From contig JASDSY010000026.1 of assembly GCA_041441465.1 (NCBI GenBank), positions 1 to 64,000 on the forward strand: a DNA stretch of 64,000 nt. Reading direction: 5' to 3'. Numbering within the stretch: position 1 is the stretch's first letter; the number at the start of each line of letters is the position of its first letter. The notes below the pieces were generated by a model that worked only from the letters and a program-made list of their open reading frames with translations, made no database searches and was not told the DNA's origin. Of this stretch, positions 1 through 8,327 are shown piece after piece. This stretch comes from JASDSY01 sp041441465 (GTDB taxonomy: Bacteria; Muiribacteriota; UBA9980). The position numbers and the translations under genes are program-made.

Positions 1-20
1 GCTTATTCTCAGGCACTTCC

Positions 21-100
21 GCCATCACGGCTACGTGCCTTCCGAAATGTCCCCCCAACAACTGGCATTCATAAATTGTTTTTGTGTGAATTTTAAAAAA
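21..100. repeat. Diverged direct repeat, copy A
   Basis: This copy shares with positions 200-285 the blocks TCACGGC, GTGCCT, CCGAAATGTCC and CATTCATAAAT, followed by a T-rich tract and GTGAATTT. An inverted repeat (AGGCAC at 11-16, GTGCCT at 35-40) lies across its left end. It has no coding potential. It could be a decayed mobile-element end, an intergenic repeat family or part of a structured RNA. Confidence 0.55.
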
Positions 101-199
101 TTTTATTTAACGTTATTTTAATTATATTATAAAGTACTTAGTAATAGGTTTTTTATCGTTCATTCAGTCGCCAGCGCCGTTCGTCTTTGCCCTCCTTGG

Positions 200-285
200 C
201 GCTCACGGCATTAGTGCCTCCATTCCCGTCATCCGAAATGTCCCTCAAAAATTGACATTCATAAATTTATATTTTTGTGAATTTA
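200..285. repeat. Diverged direct repeat, copy B
   Basis: Second copy of the 21-100 repeat, about 180 bp downstream. It carries an insertion of about ten bases between GTGCCT and CCGAAATGTCC. Its left end can also fold (GGCGCT with AGTGCC, one G-T pair), so the hairpin is kept although the bases differ. Confidence 0.55.
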
Positions 286-345
286 TAACTATTCACTCAT
301 ATACTTACGCGAAATATAGTTATTAAATACTTGAAAGCCTCATTA

Positions 346-360
346 GCACGTTTCACGTGC
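346..360. repeat. Short perfect hairpin
   Basis: GCACGT, loop TTC, ACGTGC. It is the first of a series of hairpins in the GC-richer island at 346-590. Confidence 0.5.
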
Positions 361-451
361 CGAAAGAAATTATACATATTGCATGCTCTTCACCTTCGGC
401 CGCAAACGATATTTTATAGTCATATTATAAATCCGCGCGGCCGATTGCTGT

Positions 452-482
452 GTTTCGATAAACGCGAAGCGGTTATCGAAAC
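452..482. repeat. 10-bp inverted repeat with small inner stem
   Basis: GTTTCGATAA (452-461) pairs perfectly with TTATCGAAAC (473-482). Inside it CGC-GAA-GCG forms a further three pairs after one A/G mismatch. It may be an RNA hairpin or an operator-like palindrome. No T-run follows, so it is not an intrinsic terminator. Confidence 0.6.
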
Positions 483-549
483 GAAAGTCTAAGTTCAAAC
501 GACAGAATCGAAAAAGCAACGGTAGGTATAGCGGGATTAAAGAGGAGGC

Positions 550-589
550 GCGGGGGAAATTAAAGGGTATCACCCTTTATGTCCCCCGC
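550..589. repeat. Strong 16-bp compound hairpin
   Basis: GCGGGGGA (550-557) pairs with TCCCCCGC (582-589). Inside it TAAAGGGT (561-568) pairs with ACCCTTTA (572-579) around a three-base loop. Only a small internal loop separates the two perfect 8-bp stems. Neither strand has a following T-run. A structured non-coding RNA or a REP-like palindromic repeat are both possible. Confidence 0.65.
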
Positions 590-682
590 AAAAAATATCG
601 GCGTTAATATCAGCTTTTCAAAAATACGCTTAATATCTTATCGCAAAATTGCTTAAAACTTATAAAAAAACAATTACTTTCA

Positions 683-711
683 TTGACAAACAGCGCGCAA
701 TTTGTTAAAAT
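683..711 (+). promoter_or_regulatory. Sigma-70 promoter of ruvX
   Basis: TTGACA at 683-688 and TAAAAT at 706-711 are separated by 17 bp. The expected transcription start (about 718-719) falls on the ruvX ATG at 719, which implies a leaderless transcript. Confidence 0.7.
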
Positions 712-718
712 TTCCCTC

Positions 719-1147
719 ATGCGATACATGGCTATAGATTATGGCGACGCCCGCATCGGCGTTGCTATTTCAGATAAAACTTTGCAGATATCGGGCTCCT
801 CGGCAACAATAAAAAACGACCGCCTCGCGATCGAAAAAATCGTAAAATTATGCGGCGACGAAGAGGTAACGAATATAATAATCGGGTTGCCTATAAATGC
901 TGACGGAACAATGGGCGCGATGTGCGATAAAGTCCAAAAATTCGGAGACGAACTCGAGTCATTTTTCGCCGACGGCTCGGTTCGGATAGAATATCGTGAT
1001 GAGCGCCGGAGCACAATCGCATCCGAAAACATATTAATAGAAGCAAATATCAGCCGCCGGAAGAGGAAGCAATTTGTCGACGGCCTGGCAGCAAAAATTA
1101 TTTTACAAAAATTTTTGGATGATTTTAACCGGCAGCCAAGATATTGA
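719..1147 (+). CDS. ruvX: RuvX/YqgF-family RNase H-fold nuclease
   Basis: Putative Holliday-junction resolvase / pre-16S rRNA 5'-end nuclease, about 142 residues, the normal length for the family. Visible motifs are DYGDARIGVAISD near the N-terminus (first acidic residue of the RNase H fold), GLPINADGT, and DERRST followed by a C-terminal segment of the DGLAAKIILQ type. The frame is open back to 683, but that longer reading would start inside the -35 box. The ATG at 719 gives the family N-terminus. No Shine-Dalgarno precedes 719 or the next ATG at 728, and the promoter would initiate at about 718, so leaderless translation is inferred. It reads in the same direction as the U32 gene but is separated from it by 134 bp. 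Confidence 0.9.
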   Translation: MRYMAIDYGDARIGVAISDKTLQISGSSATIKNDRLAIEKIVKLCGDEEVTNIIIGLPINADGTMGAMCDKVQKFGDELESFFADGSVRIEYRDERRSTIASENILIEANISRRKRKQFVDGLAAKIILQKFLDDFNRQPRY

Positions 1148-1281
1148 TACTTTGTCTTAAATATCCTGTGACTTGCGAAACCGTTAATTTAAAGGATATA
1201 TGCCTGGAGTTATTTATTAAATTATCACGATCGTTACGTAAATGTCATTTTTAAATATATAGAAAGCGTGAAATAATCATT

Positions 1282-2529
1282 ATGAATATAATAAAACCGG
1301 AATTAGTAGTCGGCGCGGGCGACATGGAAAAATTAAAAATAGCCGCTAAATTCGGAGCGGACGCCATATACTGCGGCGCGAGCGATTTTTCATTACGCGC
1401 TAAATGCAAAAATTTTTCACGCGAAGAATTGGCATTAGCGGTAACTTATCTTCATAATCTTGGAAAGAAAATTTATATAACAGTCAATTCGATAATACAC
1501 GAAGACAGGCTTGATGATCTTCGCGATTATTTGATGTTTCTGAATGAAATAAAAGTAGACGCGGTAATTTTTTCTGACATGGCGGTACTTTCGATAGCCA
1601 AAGAATTGAATATAACCCCGCGGCTTCATCTTTCAACGCAGGCTTCGACGGCAAACTCGACCGCGCTGCAATTTTACAGGCAAAACGGCGTATCACGGGT
1701 GAATCTGGCACGTGAGTGTTCGCTCGCCGAAATAAAAAGATTTAAAAAAGTCGACGGGCTCTCGCTCGAGGCATTTATTCACGGCGCAATGTGCATGTCA
1801 TATTCAGGCCGCTGCCTGCTTTCTAACTTTCTGGCTTCGCGCGGCGCGAATGACGGTTCATGCGCCCAGGCATGCCGCTGGAAATATTATCTGACCGAAG
1901 AAAAACGGCCCGATCAAAAATTCGAAATTATAGAGGAAGAAAGCGGCCGAGCCACTTATATATTTAATTCAAGAGATTTGATGGCGCTCGAATTAATTCC
2001 TGAACTATACGAAGCCGGAATTAACGCGTTCAAAATCGAAGGGCGCATCAAAGGGCCTCATTATATAGCGCTTGTTACGATGGCATACAGAAAAGCGATA
2101 GATTATTTCGTGAAGTGCCTAGAAAATAATGAAAAATTCGAACCAGCACAGGAAATTTATCAGATGCTGAACTCGGTATCAAACCGCGGATACATAACGG
2201 GATTTTATCTTGGCCGAATTACAGGTGACGAGCATAATTATGAAACTTCGGCCTACATAAAAACATACAGGCTCGTCGGCATTATTTCAAAACGAGTCGC
2301 CAGCAACGAATATCATGTATTCGTAAAAAATAATATTACCGCCGGCCAGAAATACCAATTCGTATCACCAGCAGGAATATTCGAGGCTGAAATTGAAATG
2401 ATGAAAAATACGTACGGCGACATTAAGCCAAAAGCCGGCAATACTATGGAAGTAATAATGAATATAAAATCCGACTCAAACATTCAATTAAGCGAATATG
2501 ATTTAATACGCGAAAGGAATTCCAACTAA
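1282..2529 (+). CDS. U32-family protein (peptidase U32 / RNA-hydroxylase type)
   Basis: 415 residues, the short U32 architecture. The TIM-barrel N-terminus has VGAGDMEKLKIAA and FGADAIYCG. The U32 signature EAFIHGAMCMSYSGRC is followed by two more cysteines, giving Cys171, Cys178, Cys194 and Cys198. In studied U32 members (TrhP, RlhA, UbiU/V) four such cysteines bind a [4Fe-4S] cluster and the proteins act in RNA or ubiquinone hydroxylation rather than as proven peptidases. A role in tRNA hydroxylation (TrhP type) is plausible by length but not shown. The stop is followed at once by the DUF4911-like gene and then aroA, with no gaps, so the three are probably one transcript. The start ATG has only a weak purine-rich site upstream. 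Confidence 0.88.
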   Translation: MNIIKPELVVGAGDMEKLKIAAKFGADAIYCGASDFSLRAKCKNFSREELALAVTYLHNLGKKIYITVNSIIHEDRLDDLRDYLMFLNEIKVDAVIFSDMAVLSIAKELNITPRLHLSTQASTANSTALQFYRQNGVSRVNLARECSLAEIKRFKKVDGLSLEAFIHGAMCMSYSGRCLLSNFLASRGANDGSCAQACRWKYYLTEEKRPDQKFEIIEEESGRATYIFNSRDLMALELIPELYEAGINAFKIEGRIKGPHYIALVTMAYRKAIDYFVKCLENNEKFEPAQEIYQMLNSVSNRGYITGFYLGRITGDEHNYETSAYIKTYRLVGIISKRVASNEYHVFVKNNITAGQKYQFVSPAGIFEAEIEMMKNTYGDIKPKAGNTMEVIMNIKSDSNIQLSEYDLIRERNSN

Positions 2530-2772
2530 ATGAAATTTTATTTCGAGGTAACTCCCGAAGATATTCATATATTCGCTTTCATACTTGAATCTTACGAAGA
2601 TTGCGGCGTAATTACGACCGAAAAAATCACGAAAAAAAACGGCGGCGTCTCTTCCGTTATAGTGGCAAACGTAGCCGACGATTATGTCGAACTTTTCCAT
2701 AAAATCGTCGAAAGCCTCGATGAAATGAATATAAAAGTTAAAAAAATAACTGATTATAAAGCGGAAAATTAA
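2530..2772 (+). CDS. Small DUF4911-like protein
   Basis: 80-residue acidic protein with an alternating beta/alpha pattern: a beta strand (KFYFEV), a helix (HIFAFILESYEDCG), two strands (VSSVIVANVA) and a helix (YVELFHKIVESLDEM). By size, pattern and its position directly after a U32 gene I take it for a DUF4911-type protein. This is from memory of the family, not a search. It starts immediately after the U32 stop and ends immediately before the aroA ATG, so translational coupling is likely. Function unknown. A small ACT/ferredoxin-like fold would also fit. Confidence 0.65.
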   Translation: MKFYFEVTPEDIHIFAFILESYEDCGVITTEKITKKNGGVSSVIVANVADDYVELFHKIVESLDEMNIKVKKITDYKAEN

Positions 2773-4176
2773 ATGGCTGAGTTTCATTGCAGCGGCTTAA
2801 AATTTAATATTGAAAATAAACGGCGGGATAAAAAAGCAGGGGACATATCTAAAAAAATCCGCGAAATAAAAATTTGCGGCGACAAATCCATAACTCACCG
2901 CGCTTTAATTCTGGCGGCTATGGCTGAAGGGATTTCAATAATTAAAAATCCGTCAAAATCTGAAGACTGTTTAGCGACTGCCGATATTTTAAAAAAGCTC
3001 GGAGCAGGAATAAAAAAAACGAAAAACTGCATTATAGTTGAAAGTCAGGGTATAAAAAAATGGCAGGCTAAAAATGAAATTTTAGACTGCCGCAATTCCG
3101 GAACAACCGCGCGATTAATGTTAGGCGCGCTGGCGGGAATAAATGAACATACATTCATCATAACCGGCGATAGTTCCCTTAAGAAACGGCCGATGCGCAG
3201 AGTGAGCGAACCGCTGTCGAAAATGGGCGCTGAAATAATACTTTCAGATAACGGCAGCCTGCCGGGGGCCGCTGCCGGCAAAAATTTAAAGGGGACCGAA
3301 TTTCTAAACCGAAATAACAGCGCTCAGGTTAAAACCGCCATATTATTAGCCGGATTAAATGCCGGCGGCCTGACAAAAATAATCGAGCCAAGTAAGACGC
3401 GGGATCATTTCGAAAAAATGTCAAAAACATTCGGCATAAAATTATCGGCTGAATTTAACTCTAAAAACGAGTATATAATCCGACTTAAAGGTCCGCAATC
3501 AATAAAACCGGCCGATATTTCAATTGCCGGAGATATTTCAACCGCAGCGTTCTATATCGCTCTAGATATTTTAGTTAAAAAAGTTTATGACATTAATTTG
3601 AATTTTAAACTCAAAAACATTCTTTTGAATGATACGCGGCTCGGATTTTTTAAAGTTCTCGAGCGCGCCGGAATAAAATTCAATTATTCGAATATCCGGG
3701 AAATATCGGGCGAAAAATCAGCCGACATAATGTTCGCCGGTTTTCAGGACTGCGAAAAAATAATCAAATCCTTGAAAATTAATGATACTGATGAAATAGT
3801 ATCGATGATAGATGAAATTCCTTTATTAGCGCTTGTGTTATGTTTTGCCGACGGAGAAAGTTCTATAAGCAGCCTTGGCGAATTAAGAGTAAAAGAATCG
3901 GACAGGCTTCTGGCTGTCTGCGATAATCTTTCGGCACTTAAAGCCAAGATATCAATAAAAGGCCGTGACAGCCTTAAAATTCACGGCATAAAAAAATTAA
4001 AAGGCGCTGTTACGGATTCGAACGGCGACCACAGGATCGCAATGATGCTTTGCATAGCGGGTTTTTTATGCGGTGAAAAATTTAGATTAAAAAACATCGA
4101 ATGTACAGGAATTTCTAACCCGGATTTTTTTAACGACCTGAAAAAAGCCGGTCTTAAATTTAAAATTACAAACTGA
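2773..4176 (+). CDS. aroA: 3-phosphoshikimate 1-carboxyvinyltransferase (EPSP synthase)
   Basis: Joins shikimate-3-phosphate and phosphoenolpyruvate to EPSP in the cytoplasmic shikimate pathway. At 467 residues it is slightly longer than the usual 420-450, because the N-terminus carries about 25 extra lysine-rich residues. Motifs in order: GDKSITHR (36-43), NSGTTARL (108-115), RPMRRVSEPL (139-148), SAQVK (183-187), DEIP (347-350, active-site Asp/Glu), KESDR (374-378) and DHRIAM (419-424). The RPMxRVxxPL form is typical of class II, often glyphosate-tolerant, enzymes. The ATG abuts the stop codon of the preceding small gene. An alternative start further in cannot be excluded, but the position of that stop favours this one. 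Confidence 0.95.
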   Translation: MAEFHCSGLKFNIENKRRDKKAGDISKKIREIKICGDKSITHRALILAAMAEGISIIKNPSKSEDCLATADILKKLGAGIKKTKNCIIVESQGIKKWQAKNEILDCRNSGTTARLMLGALAGINEHTFIITGDSSLKKRPMRRVSEPLSKMGAEIILSDNGSLPGAAAGKNLKGTEFLNRNNSAQVKTAILLAGLNAGGLTKIIEPSKTRDHFEKMSKTFGIKLSAEFNSKNEYIIRLKGPQSIKPADISIAGDISTAAFYIALDILVKKVYDINLNFKLKNILLNDTRLGFFKVLERAGIKFNYSNIREISGEKSADIMFAGFQDCEKIIKSLKINDTDEIVSMIDEIPLLALVLCFADGESSISSLGELRVKESDRLLAVCDNLSALKAKISIKGRDSLKIHGIKKLKGAVTDSNGDHRIAMMLCIAGFLCGEKFRLKNIECTGISNPDFFNDLKKAGLKFKITN

Positions 4177-4279
4177 TAAATTTAAGCTTATTTATTTCGA
4201 GAAAAAACTTTTAAACAGAAAGTAAAAATTCAAATACAAAATATTCAATAATGATTAATTCAGGATGGTGTTTGCAATA

Positions 4280-4972
4280 ATGGAGTATACTAAAAGCATA
4301 GCGATAGACGGTCCGGCCGGCGCCGGGAAATCAACAGTAGCCAAACGTGCTGCCGCCGAATTAAATTTCACATATGTCGATTCAGGAGCTATTTACCGCA
4401 CCTGCGCGCTTTATTTCATTGAAAAATTCGGTGAAGGCGCGGCAGAAGCGGTTAAAAATCACGACCTGCTCATAAAGGAATTAAATAGTTTCGAACTCGA
4501 TTTCAAAATCAGCACGGAAGTCGGATTCGGTGTATTATTAAACGGCACGGAAGTCGGCGAAAAAATAAGAACGCAGCAGGTGTCGCGTTTTGTTCCCGTT
4601 GTGGCTTCGCTTATTCCGGTTCGTGAGAAGGTAAATGCTAAACTTCAGGAATTTTCCAAAGACCATACGGTTTTAATGGACGGCCGTGATATCGGCACAT
4701 GTGTCCTGCCGATGTCAAGGCTAAAAATATTTTTAACCGCATCGGCAGAAATAAGGGCCGAGCGCCGTCTTAAAGAATTATTCGAAAAAGGGGAAAAAGC
4801 TAATTTCGAAGAAGTATTGAAAGATGTTAAAAATCGTGATAAAATGGACGAAGAAAGGCCTGTAGCACCGTTAAAAAAAGCAGATGACGCCGTATTACTG
4901 GATACTTCAAACATGGATATAAACGGAGCGGTCAAATTTATCGTCGACTACGCCAGACAGAGATTCATTTAA
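4280..4972 (+). CDS. cmk: Cytidylate kinase
   Basis: Phosphorylates (d)CMP to (d)CDP. 230 residues, normal for bacterial Cmk. P-loop GPAGAGKS (11-18), then DSGAIYRTCALYF, and DGRDIGTCVLP in the NMP-binding part, then a basic lid segment (ERRLKELFEKG) and RDKMDEERPVAPL. The frame is open from a GTG/ATG region at 4265, but AGGATGGTG at 4262-4270 is the ribosome site for the ATG at 4280, so the longer start is rejected. It follows aroA by about 100 bp and precedes the acyltransferase by 44 bp. The aroA-cmk-plsC order is common in bacteria. Confidence 0.95.
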   Translation: MEYTKSIAIDGPAGAGKSTVAKRAAAELNFTYVDSGAIYRTCALYFIEKFGEGAAEAVKNHDLLIKELNSFELDFKISTEVGFGVLLNGTEVGEKIRTQQVSRFVPVVASLIPVREKVNAKLQEFSKDHTVLMDGRDIGTCVLPMSRLKIFLTASAEIRAERRLKELFEKGEKANFEEVLKDVKNRDKMDEERPVAPLKKADDAVLLDTSNMDINGAVKFIVDYARQRFI

Positions 4973-5016
4973 AATTTTAATTACGCAGTCAAAAATGCAC
5001 TGCACGGTAGGCTTTT

Positions 5017-5676
5017 ATGAGGGAATATAAAATTTACTATAGCATTTTCAGGATCATTCTAAGATTTTTGTATAAAATTTTCTTTATACATTATGAAATT
5101 TCGGGCGAAGAAAATCTCAATCCAATTATAAATTCGGGCCGCGGCGCGATATTAGCGTCAAATCATATATCGAACCTGGATCCCGTTTTATATATGCTCG
5201 TGCAAAAAGTACCGATTTCTTTTTTCGCCAAAAAATCGCTTCTGAAGGTGCCGGTATTAGGCTGGTGCATGAGAAAATGCGGCCAGCTCGGAGTCAATCG
5301 CGGCGCGCCGGACTCTGCCGCCATAAAATCAGCTCTTAATCTTGTCGATGAAGGAAGAGTGCTCGGGATATTCCCGGAAGGGACGCGGTCAGCTGACGGC
5401 ATTTTACGCGACGGCAAACCGGGCTGCGGAATGTTCGCATATAAAACCAAAGCCATCGTCATACCTTCGGCTATATGGGGTTCGCATGAAATACTGCCTA
5501 AAAACACATTCGTGCCGCGTGTTGCACGGGTAAAAATAAAAATCGGAGAGCCGCTGAACCTCGATGAATATTACAATAAAACGCCGCAGACAGCCGAGGA
5601 AGAGCGTGAAATTTACAGGGAAATAACGCAAAAAATAATGGAAGAGATAAGGAAGCTTTATGAATCATTACGTTGA
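5017..5676 (+). CDS. plsC: 1-acyl-sn-glycerol-3-phosphate acyltransferase
   Basis: Membrane-associated acyltransferase that makes phosphatidic acid from lysophosphatidic acid. 219 residues. Acyltransferase motif I is NHISNLD (His50, Asp55, the HX4D pair). The glycine-rich motif FPEGTRS lies at 119-125, preceded by the LGVNRG motif. An N-terminal hydrophobic segment (YSIFRIILRFLYKIFFI) suits membrane attachment. A GGTAGG ribosome site lies upstream. The 3' end overlaps the next U32 gene by 17 bp, so the two are coupled. Confidence 0.9.
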   Translation: MREYKIYYSIFRIILRFLYKIFFIHYEISGEENLNPIINSGRGAILASNHISNLDPVLYMLVQKVPISFFAKKSLLKVPVLGWCMRKCGQLGVNRGAPDSAAIKSALNLVDEGRVLGIFPEGTRSADGILRDGKPGCGMFAYKTKAIVIPSAIWGSHEILPKNTFVPRVARVKIKIGEPLNLDEYYNKTPQTAEEEREIYREITQKIMEEIRKLYESLR

Positions 5677-8257
5677 ACTTTTATCAGGCGCCGGGAATAT
5701 GGAAGCGGCAAAAGCTGCGATATCCGCAGGATGTGACGCAATATACTTAGGATTGAAGGACTTCAGCGCGAGGCGCATGGCAGATAACTTCACCGAAACA
5801 GAACTCGAAAATCTTGTAAAAATAGCAAGGCCGCTGAAGAAAAAAATTTATTTAACTGTCAATACGATTGTCAAAGATTCGGAAATGAAAACTTTCGTAG
5901 ACTCGGTTTACCGTGCCAGAGCAATCGGCTGCGACGCTTTTATAGTCCAGGACATCGGAATCGCCAGGTTATTGAACAAAATAATGCCGGGCATCGAACT
6001 GCATGCATCGACGCAAATGAATATCCATAATTCTAGAGCGTTCGACCTTATGAAAAATATCGGTATCAAAAGAGTTGTCTTATCGCGCGAGTGTGAATTA
6101 AATGAAATTCAGAAAATGTGTTTAGAAAACAAGCTCGAAATAGAAACTTTTGTATACGGCGCACTTTGCTCTGCAATATCAGGAATTTGTTATATGGGCT
6201 CGTACGCAACTAACCGTTCGGGCAATCGCGGTTTATGTCCGCAGATGTGCCGCCTGAAATACTTCACGGACGGCTCATGGCTCGAAAAATATATGCTCTC
6301 GACGCGCGACCTGTCGCTGCTTCCGCTGCTGGCGGAATATTACAAAGCCGGTGTGACCTCCTTTAAAATCGAAGGCAGAAACCGCAGCGCATCTTATATT
6401 TATAATGTAACATCGGCATTTAGAAGTGCAATAGATTTAATAGCTGCCGGAAAATACGACAAAAACGCGATAAACGAGCTTACGGAAAAAGTCTCGCGCA
6501 CTTACAATCGAACTCTTTGCACCGGATATTCAGACAGGCGAGAAACCGCAGATGTGATCTTTTCGGAAAGAAACAGCAATTACGGACTTCTTATAGCGGA
6601 CCGAATAAGCGGTTTTTATCCGGAAGAAAAAAGAATCGCCACCAAATTAATCGCAAAACTAAGTAAAAATGACCTTCTGGAATTTGAAACACCCGAAGGA
6701 AAGAGAATATTCATAAAAATAACGGCGATGAAAAATTATCAGGGCCGGGTGGTATTTGAATTAAAAGCCGGCGAAAATGTCGAGATAAATTATGAGATCA
6801 TCGAATATCGTGACAAAGAGAGCGCAGGCCAGCCCTTTAAACCGGCAAAACTATTTTTAGTCCATTCGGAAGAGGCTTCTTCGGTCAAAAAAATTAAAAT
6901 GCAGGAAACGGCTGCTCCAGCTGCCGAAGAAACTGCAGGCAAAACACGATTAGCCATCAACTCGAGGTTCTGCGACGGCGTATTTAAGGTTAAAATTACG
7001 GCGGAAGGCAATGATTTTGAATACGAATCGGAAAAGGCCGACTTTTTTCCGGCGCAAAACCGCGCGCTTGACGCCGAAACTATTTTCAAAACTTTCCTCG
7101 CATTCGATCACTCTCGTTACAGCTGCGAAATGAAAGACTTAAAAGTAAAAATAGTTAACAGCAACGTGTTCGTACCGCTCTCTGCGTTAAAAAAATGCGG
7201 CAAAAGCGTATTTGACAGGTTCGACGCAGACTTCAAAGCATACAGCCAGAAATCCTATGATAAGATAATGAAAAATATCGATTATGCCGGCATATTAGAA
7301 AACGATGATATTTCAGACATGGCGTTCAATTACAGCATAAAACCCGCTGCGTTAACGGCAAACGACAGGCCGTGCGACTTCCAGCTGAACCTGTTTTCAG
7401 ACCAGTACCTTACGTCGCCTGATTTGACTAAATTTGACTCGTGCTCATTTAACTCGCACTTTCTCGGTGAACTCGGGCGCGACGAAGCAGTTGAATTATT
7501 CAATAAAATCGGAGCTTATGACAAGAAATTCGTGTTCGACTGCCAGCCCGCGGTATTTGAAAACGAGACCGAGCAATTTCAAAAAACAGTTGAAAATTTC
7601 GCCGCGCTCGGCGCCAATAAATTCATAATCAATAATATTTCGCAGTTCGAAATTTTAAAAAAGGCTCTTGGCCAATTTCCGGGCCGTAATTTCGAAATAA
7701 CGGCCGGTCCGTTTTTAAATATAATAAATTTACAGACTTTGAGTTTTTACGAAGCGCTCGGCGTTTCGGAATTCCAGATTTCAAGCGAGTTAAACCATAT
7801 CGATATAATGGCCTTATTAAAAGATACGGCAAAAAAAGCGCCTGATCTTTTGAAAAAAATCAGGATAAAAATACTCGGCCACCTTAACACCGCAAATTTT
7901 GCGTACGATTTTTTCCGGGCCAATTCAAACGTATTCGAAAATTCGACAAACGCCGTAATGACCGCGGATAATCTTTATGAAATGGCGATGATAAATCATA
8001 AAAACGGAGCACATTATATCATAAAGGTGTCGGAAGCAAGATGTCTCGCTTACAGCGCTTCATTTCTGAATATGGTAAAATTCATTCGCGAATATATGGA
8101 TCTTGGAATTAAAAAATTCAATATCTCGCTCTTTAATTATTCCGAAAAATTTTCAGACGACATGAAAAGAGTTCTGCAGCTTGTTTCAGCGGTTAATTCG
8201 CATAAAATGGCGCCTGAATTTAATTTCGGCATTGTAAAAGACAGAATTTTAGAATAA
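5660..8257 (+). CDS. Long U32-family protein
   Basis: 865 residues, the long U32 form with an added C-terminal half. The N-terminal TIM barrel starts ELLSGAGNMEAAKAA. The signature ETFVYGALCSAISGIC gives Cys170 and Cys177, and GLCPQMC gives Cys193 and Cys197, a complete set for an iron-sulfur cluster. Residues about 300-540 look like the DUF3656-type insert. Residues about 580-820 form a second alpha/beta part with barrel-like strands (KKFVFDCQPAVF, NKFIINNISQFEIL, GVSEFQISSELNHIDI). By length it is nearest the RlhA (23S rRNA C2501 hydroxylation) group, but that assignment is inference. Start chosen because ATAAGGA lies seven bases before the ATG inside the plsC end. Confidence 0.85.
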   Translation: MNHYVELLSGAGNMEAAKAAISAGCDAIYLGLKDFSARRMADNFTETELENLVKIARPLKKKIYLTVNTIVKDSEMKTFVDSVYRARAIGCDAFIVQDIGIARLLNKIMPGIELHASTQMNIHNSRAFDLMKNIGIKRVVLSRECELNEIQKMCLENKLEIETFVYGALCSAISGICYMGSYATNRSGNRGLCPQMCRLKYFTDGSWLEKYMLSTRDLSLLPLLAEYYKAGVTSFKIEGRNRSASYIYNVTSAFRSAIDLIAAGKYDKNAINELTEKVSRTYNRTLCTGYSDRRETADVIFSERNSNYGLLIADRISGFYPEEKRIATKLIAKLSKNDLLEFETPEGKRIFIKITAMKNYQGRVVFELKAGENVEINYEIIEYRDKESAGQPFKPAKLFLVHSEEASSVKKIKMQETAAPAAEETAGKTRLAINSRFCDGVFKVKITAEGNDFEYESEKADFFPAQNRALDAETIFKTFLAFDHSRYSCEMKDLKVKIVNSNVFVPLSALKKCGKSVFDRFDADFKAYSQKSYDKIMKNIDYAGILENDDISDMAFNYSIKPAALTANDRPCDFQLNLFSDQYLTSPDLTKFDSCSFNSHFLGELGRDEAVELFNKIGAYDKKFVFDCQPAVFENETEQFQKTVENFAALGANKFIINNISQFEILKKALGQFPGRNFEITAGPFLNIINLQTLSFYEALGVSEFQISSELNHIDIMALLKDTAKKAPDLLKKIRIKILGHLNTANFAYDFFRANSNVFENSTNAVMTADNLYEMAMINHKNGAHYIIKVSEARCLAYSASFLNMVKFIREYMDLGIKKFNISLFNYSEKFSDDMKRVLQLVSAVNSHKMAPEFNFGIVKDRILE

Positions 8258-8327
8258 GCTTAACCATTTCATTTTTTTTCCGATATGATGAAGGTGTCAA
8301 TTTAGCTTAATCAAGGTGGTTTGTATT

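Noticed and set aside
370..573. 67-residue minus-strand open frame
   Set aside because: It overlaps the hairpins at 452-482 and 550-589, has no good ribosome site, and its composition follows the inverted repeats.
683..718. Longer start for ruvX
   Set aside because: It would begin in the -35 box, and the family N-terminus fits the ATG at 719.
1148..1281. ATATCCT/AGGATAT inverted repeat as a terminator after ruvX
   Set aside because: The loop is over 20 bases, the stem is AT-rich and short, and no T-run follows.
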